Source of the DNA: Reyranella sp.
GTDB taxonomy: Bacteria > Pseudomonadota > Alphaproteobacteria > Reyranellales > Reyranellaceae
Direction of reading: 5' to 3'
Length of the DNA stretch: 22,388 nt
NCBI GenBank assembly: GCA_016780605.1
Contig: JADHLS010000004.1
Location: 1 to 22,388 of the forward strand
Shown: piece by piece, positions 22,292 to 22,388 of the stretch
Layout: each line of letters begins with the position of its first letter
How positions within the stretch are numbered: position 1 is the first letter of the stretch
Translations under genes and position numbers: made by a program
The notes under the pieces: model-generated
What the model saw: only the letters and a program-made list of their open reading frames with translations
Told to the model about the DNA's origin: nothing
The model's database searches: none

Positions 22292-22388
22292 GCCGTAGCC
22301 CTCGCCTTCGCCAGCGGATGCAGGGATCCGCGCAACGCGGGATGAGCCGCCGAGATCGACGGCCAGCGGGGCGGAGCCGGCCGACGGC

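Overview
This is a high-GC window, about two-thirds G+C by eye, densely packed with genes on both strands. The gene set suggests an alphaproteobacterium, perhaps Rhodospirillales/Reyranella-like or Bradyrhizobium-like: a SAM-II riboswitch before metZ, a Bug/TctC-type binding protein beside a CaiB/BaiF CoA-transferase, an OpgC-family protein, DUF1194, and a CopA/CopB copper operon. The genus is inferred from gene content only. I see no rRNA, tRNA, CRISPR array or insertion sequence. Nearly all very long antisense frames are GC-driven shadows.

Left part (1-4800). A cation-diffusion-facilitator exporter and a PaaI-like thioesterase lie on the minus strand. The thioesterase is divergent from a MarR-family regulator, with a near-palindrome between them that overlaps a candidate -10. 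tenA (thiaminase II) and metZ (O-succinylhomoserine sulfhydrylase) follow on the minus strand, separated by a strong inverted repeat. metZ has a legible leader: promoter, SAM-II aptamer, intrinsic terminator, ribosome-binding site. Back to back with it is a lower-GC Phd/VapC-type toxin-antitoxin pair, which ends at a 21-bp perfect inverted repeat.

Middle part (4868-12100). A NIPSNAP protein and a thiamine-diphosphate enzyme of the acetolactate-synthase type form a minus-strand pair. An RRM protein with a glycine-rich tail follows and has a textbook terminator. Next come a DUF1194 secreted vWA-like protein, a convergent alpha/beta hydrolase, and a plus-strand operon of a class II aldolase, an unrecognised periplasmic protein and a carboxymuconolactone-decarboxylase-family protein.

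Right part (12129-22388). A minus-strand series runs CoA-transferase, OpgC-family membrane acyltransferase, secreted SGNH hydrolase, cyclase-family hydrolase. The last three are overlapped or nearly abutting. The CoA-transferase is divergent from a Bug-type solute-binding protein. Then come a LOG-family protein and a beta-CASP metallo-beta-lactamase protein, overlapping, behind an FNR/FixK-type box placed for class II activation. The window ends in a translationally coupled copper-resistance operon (CusF-like protein, CopA multicopper oxidase, CopB) entering from the right edge.

The most informative regulatory features are the SAM-II/terminator leader of metZ and the FNR-like promoter of the LOG/beta-CASP operon. 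The best candidates for under-described biology are that operon and the coupled OpgC-SGNH pair, which may be a two-gene glycan O-acylation system.
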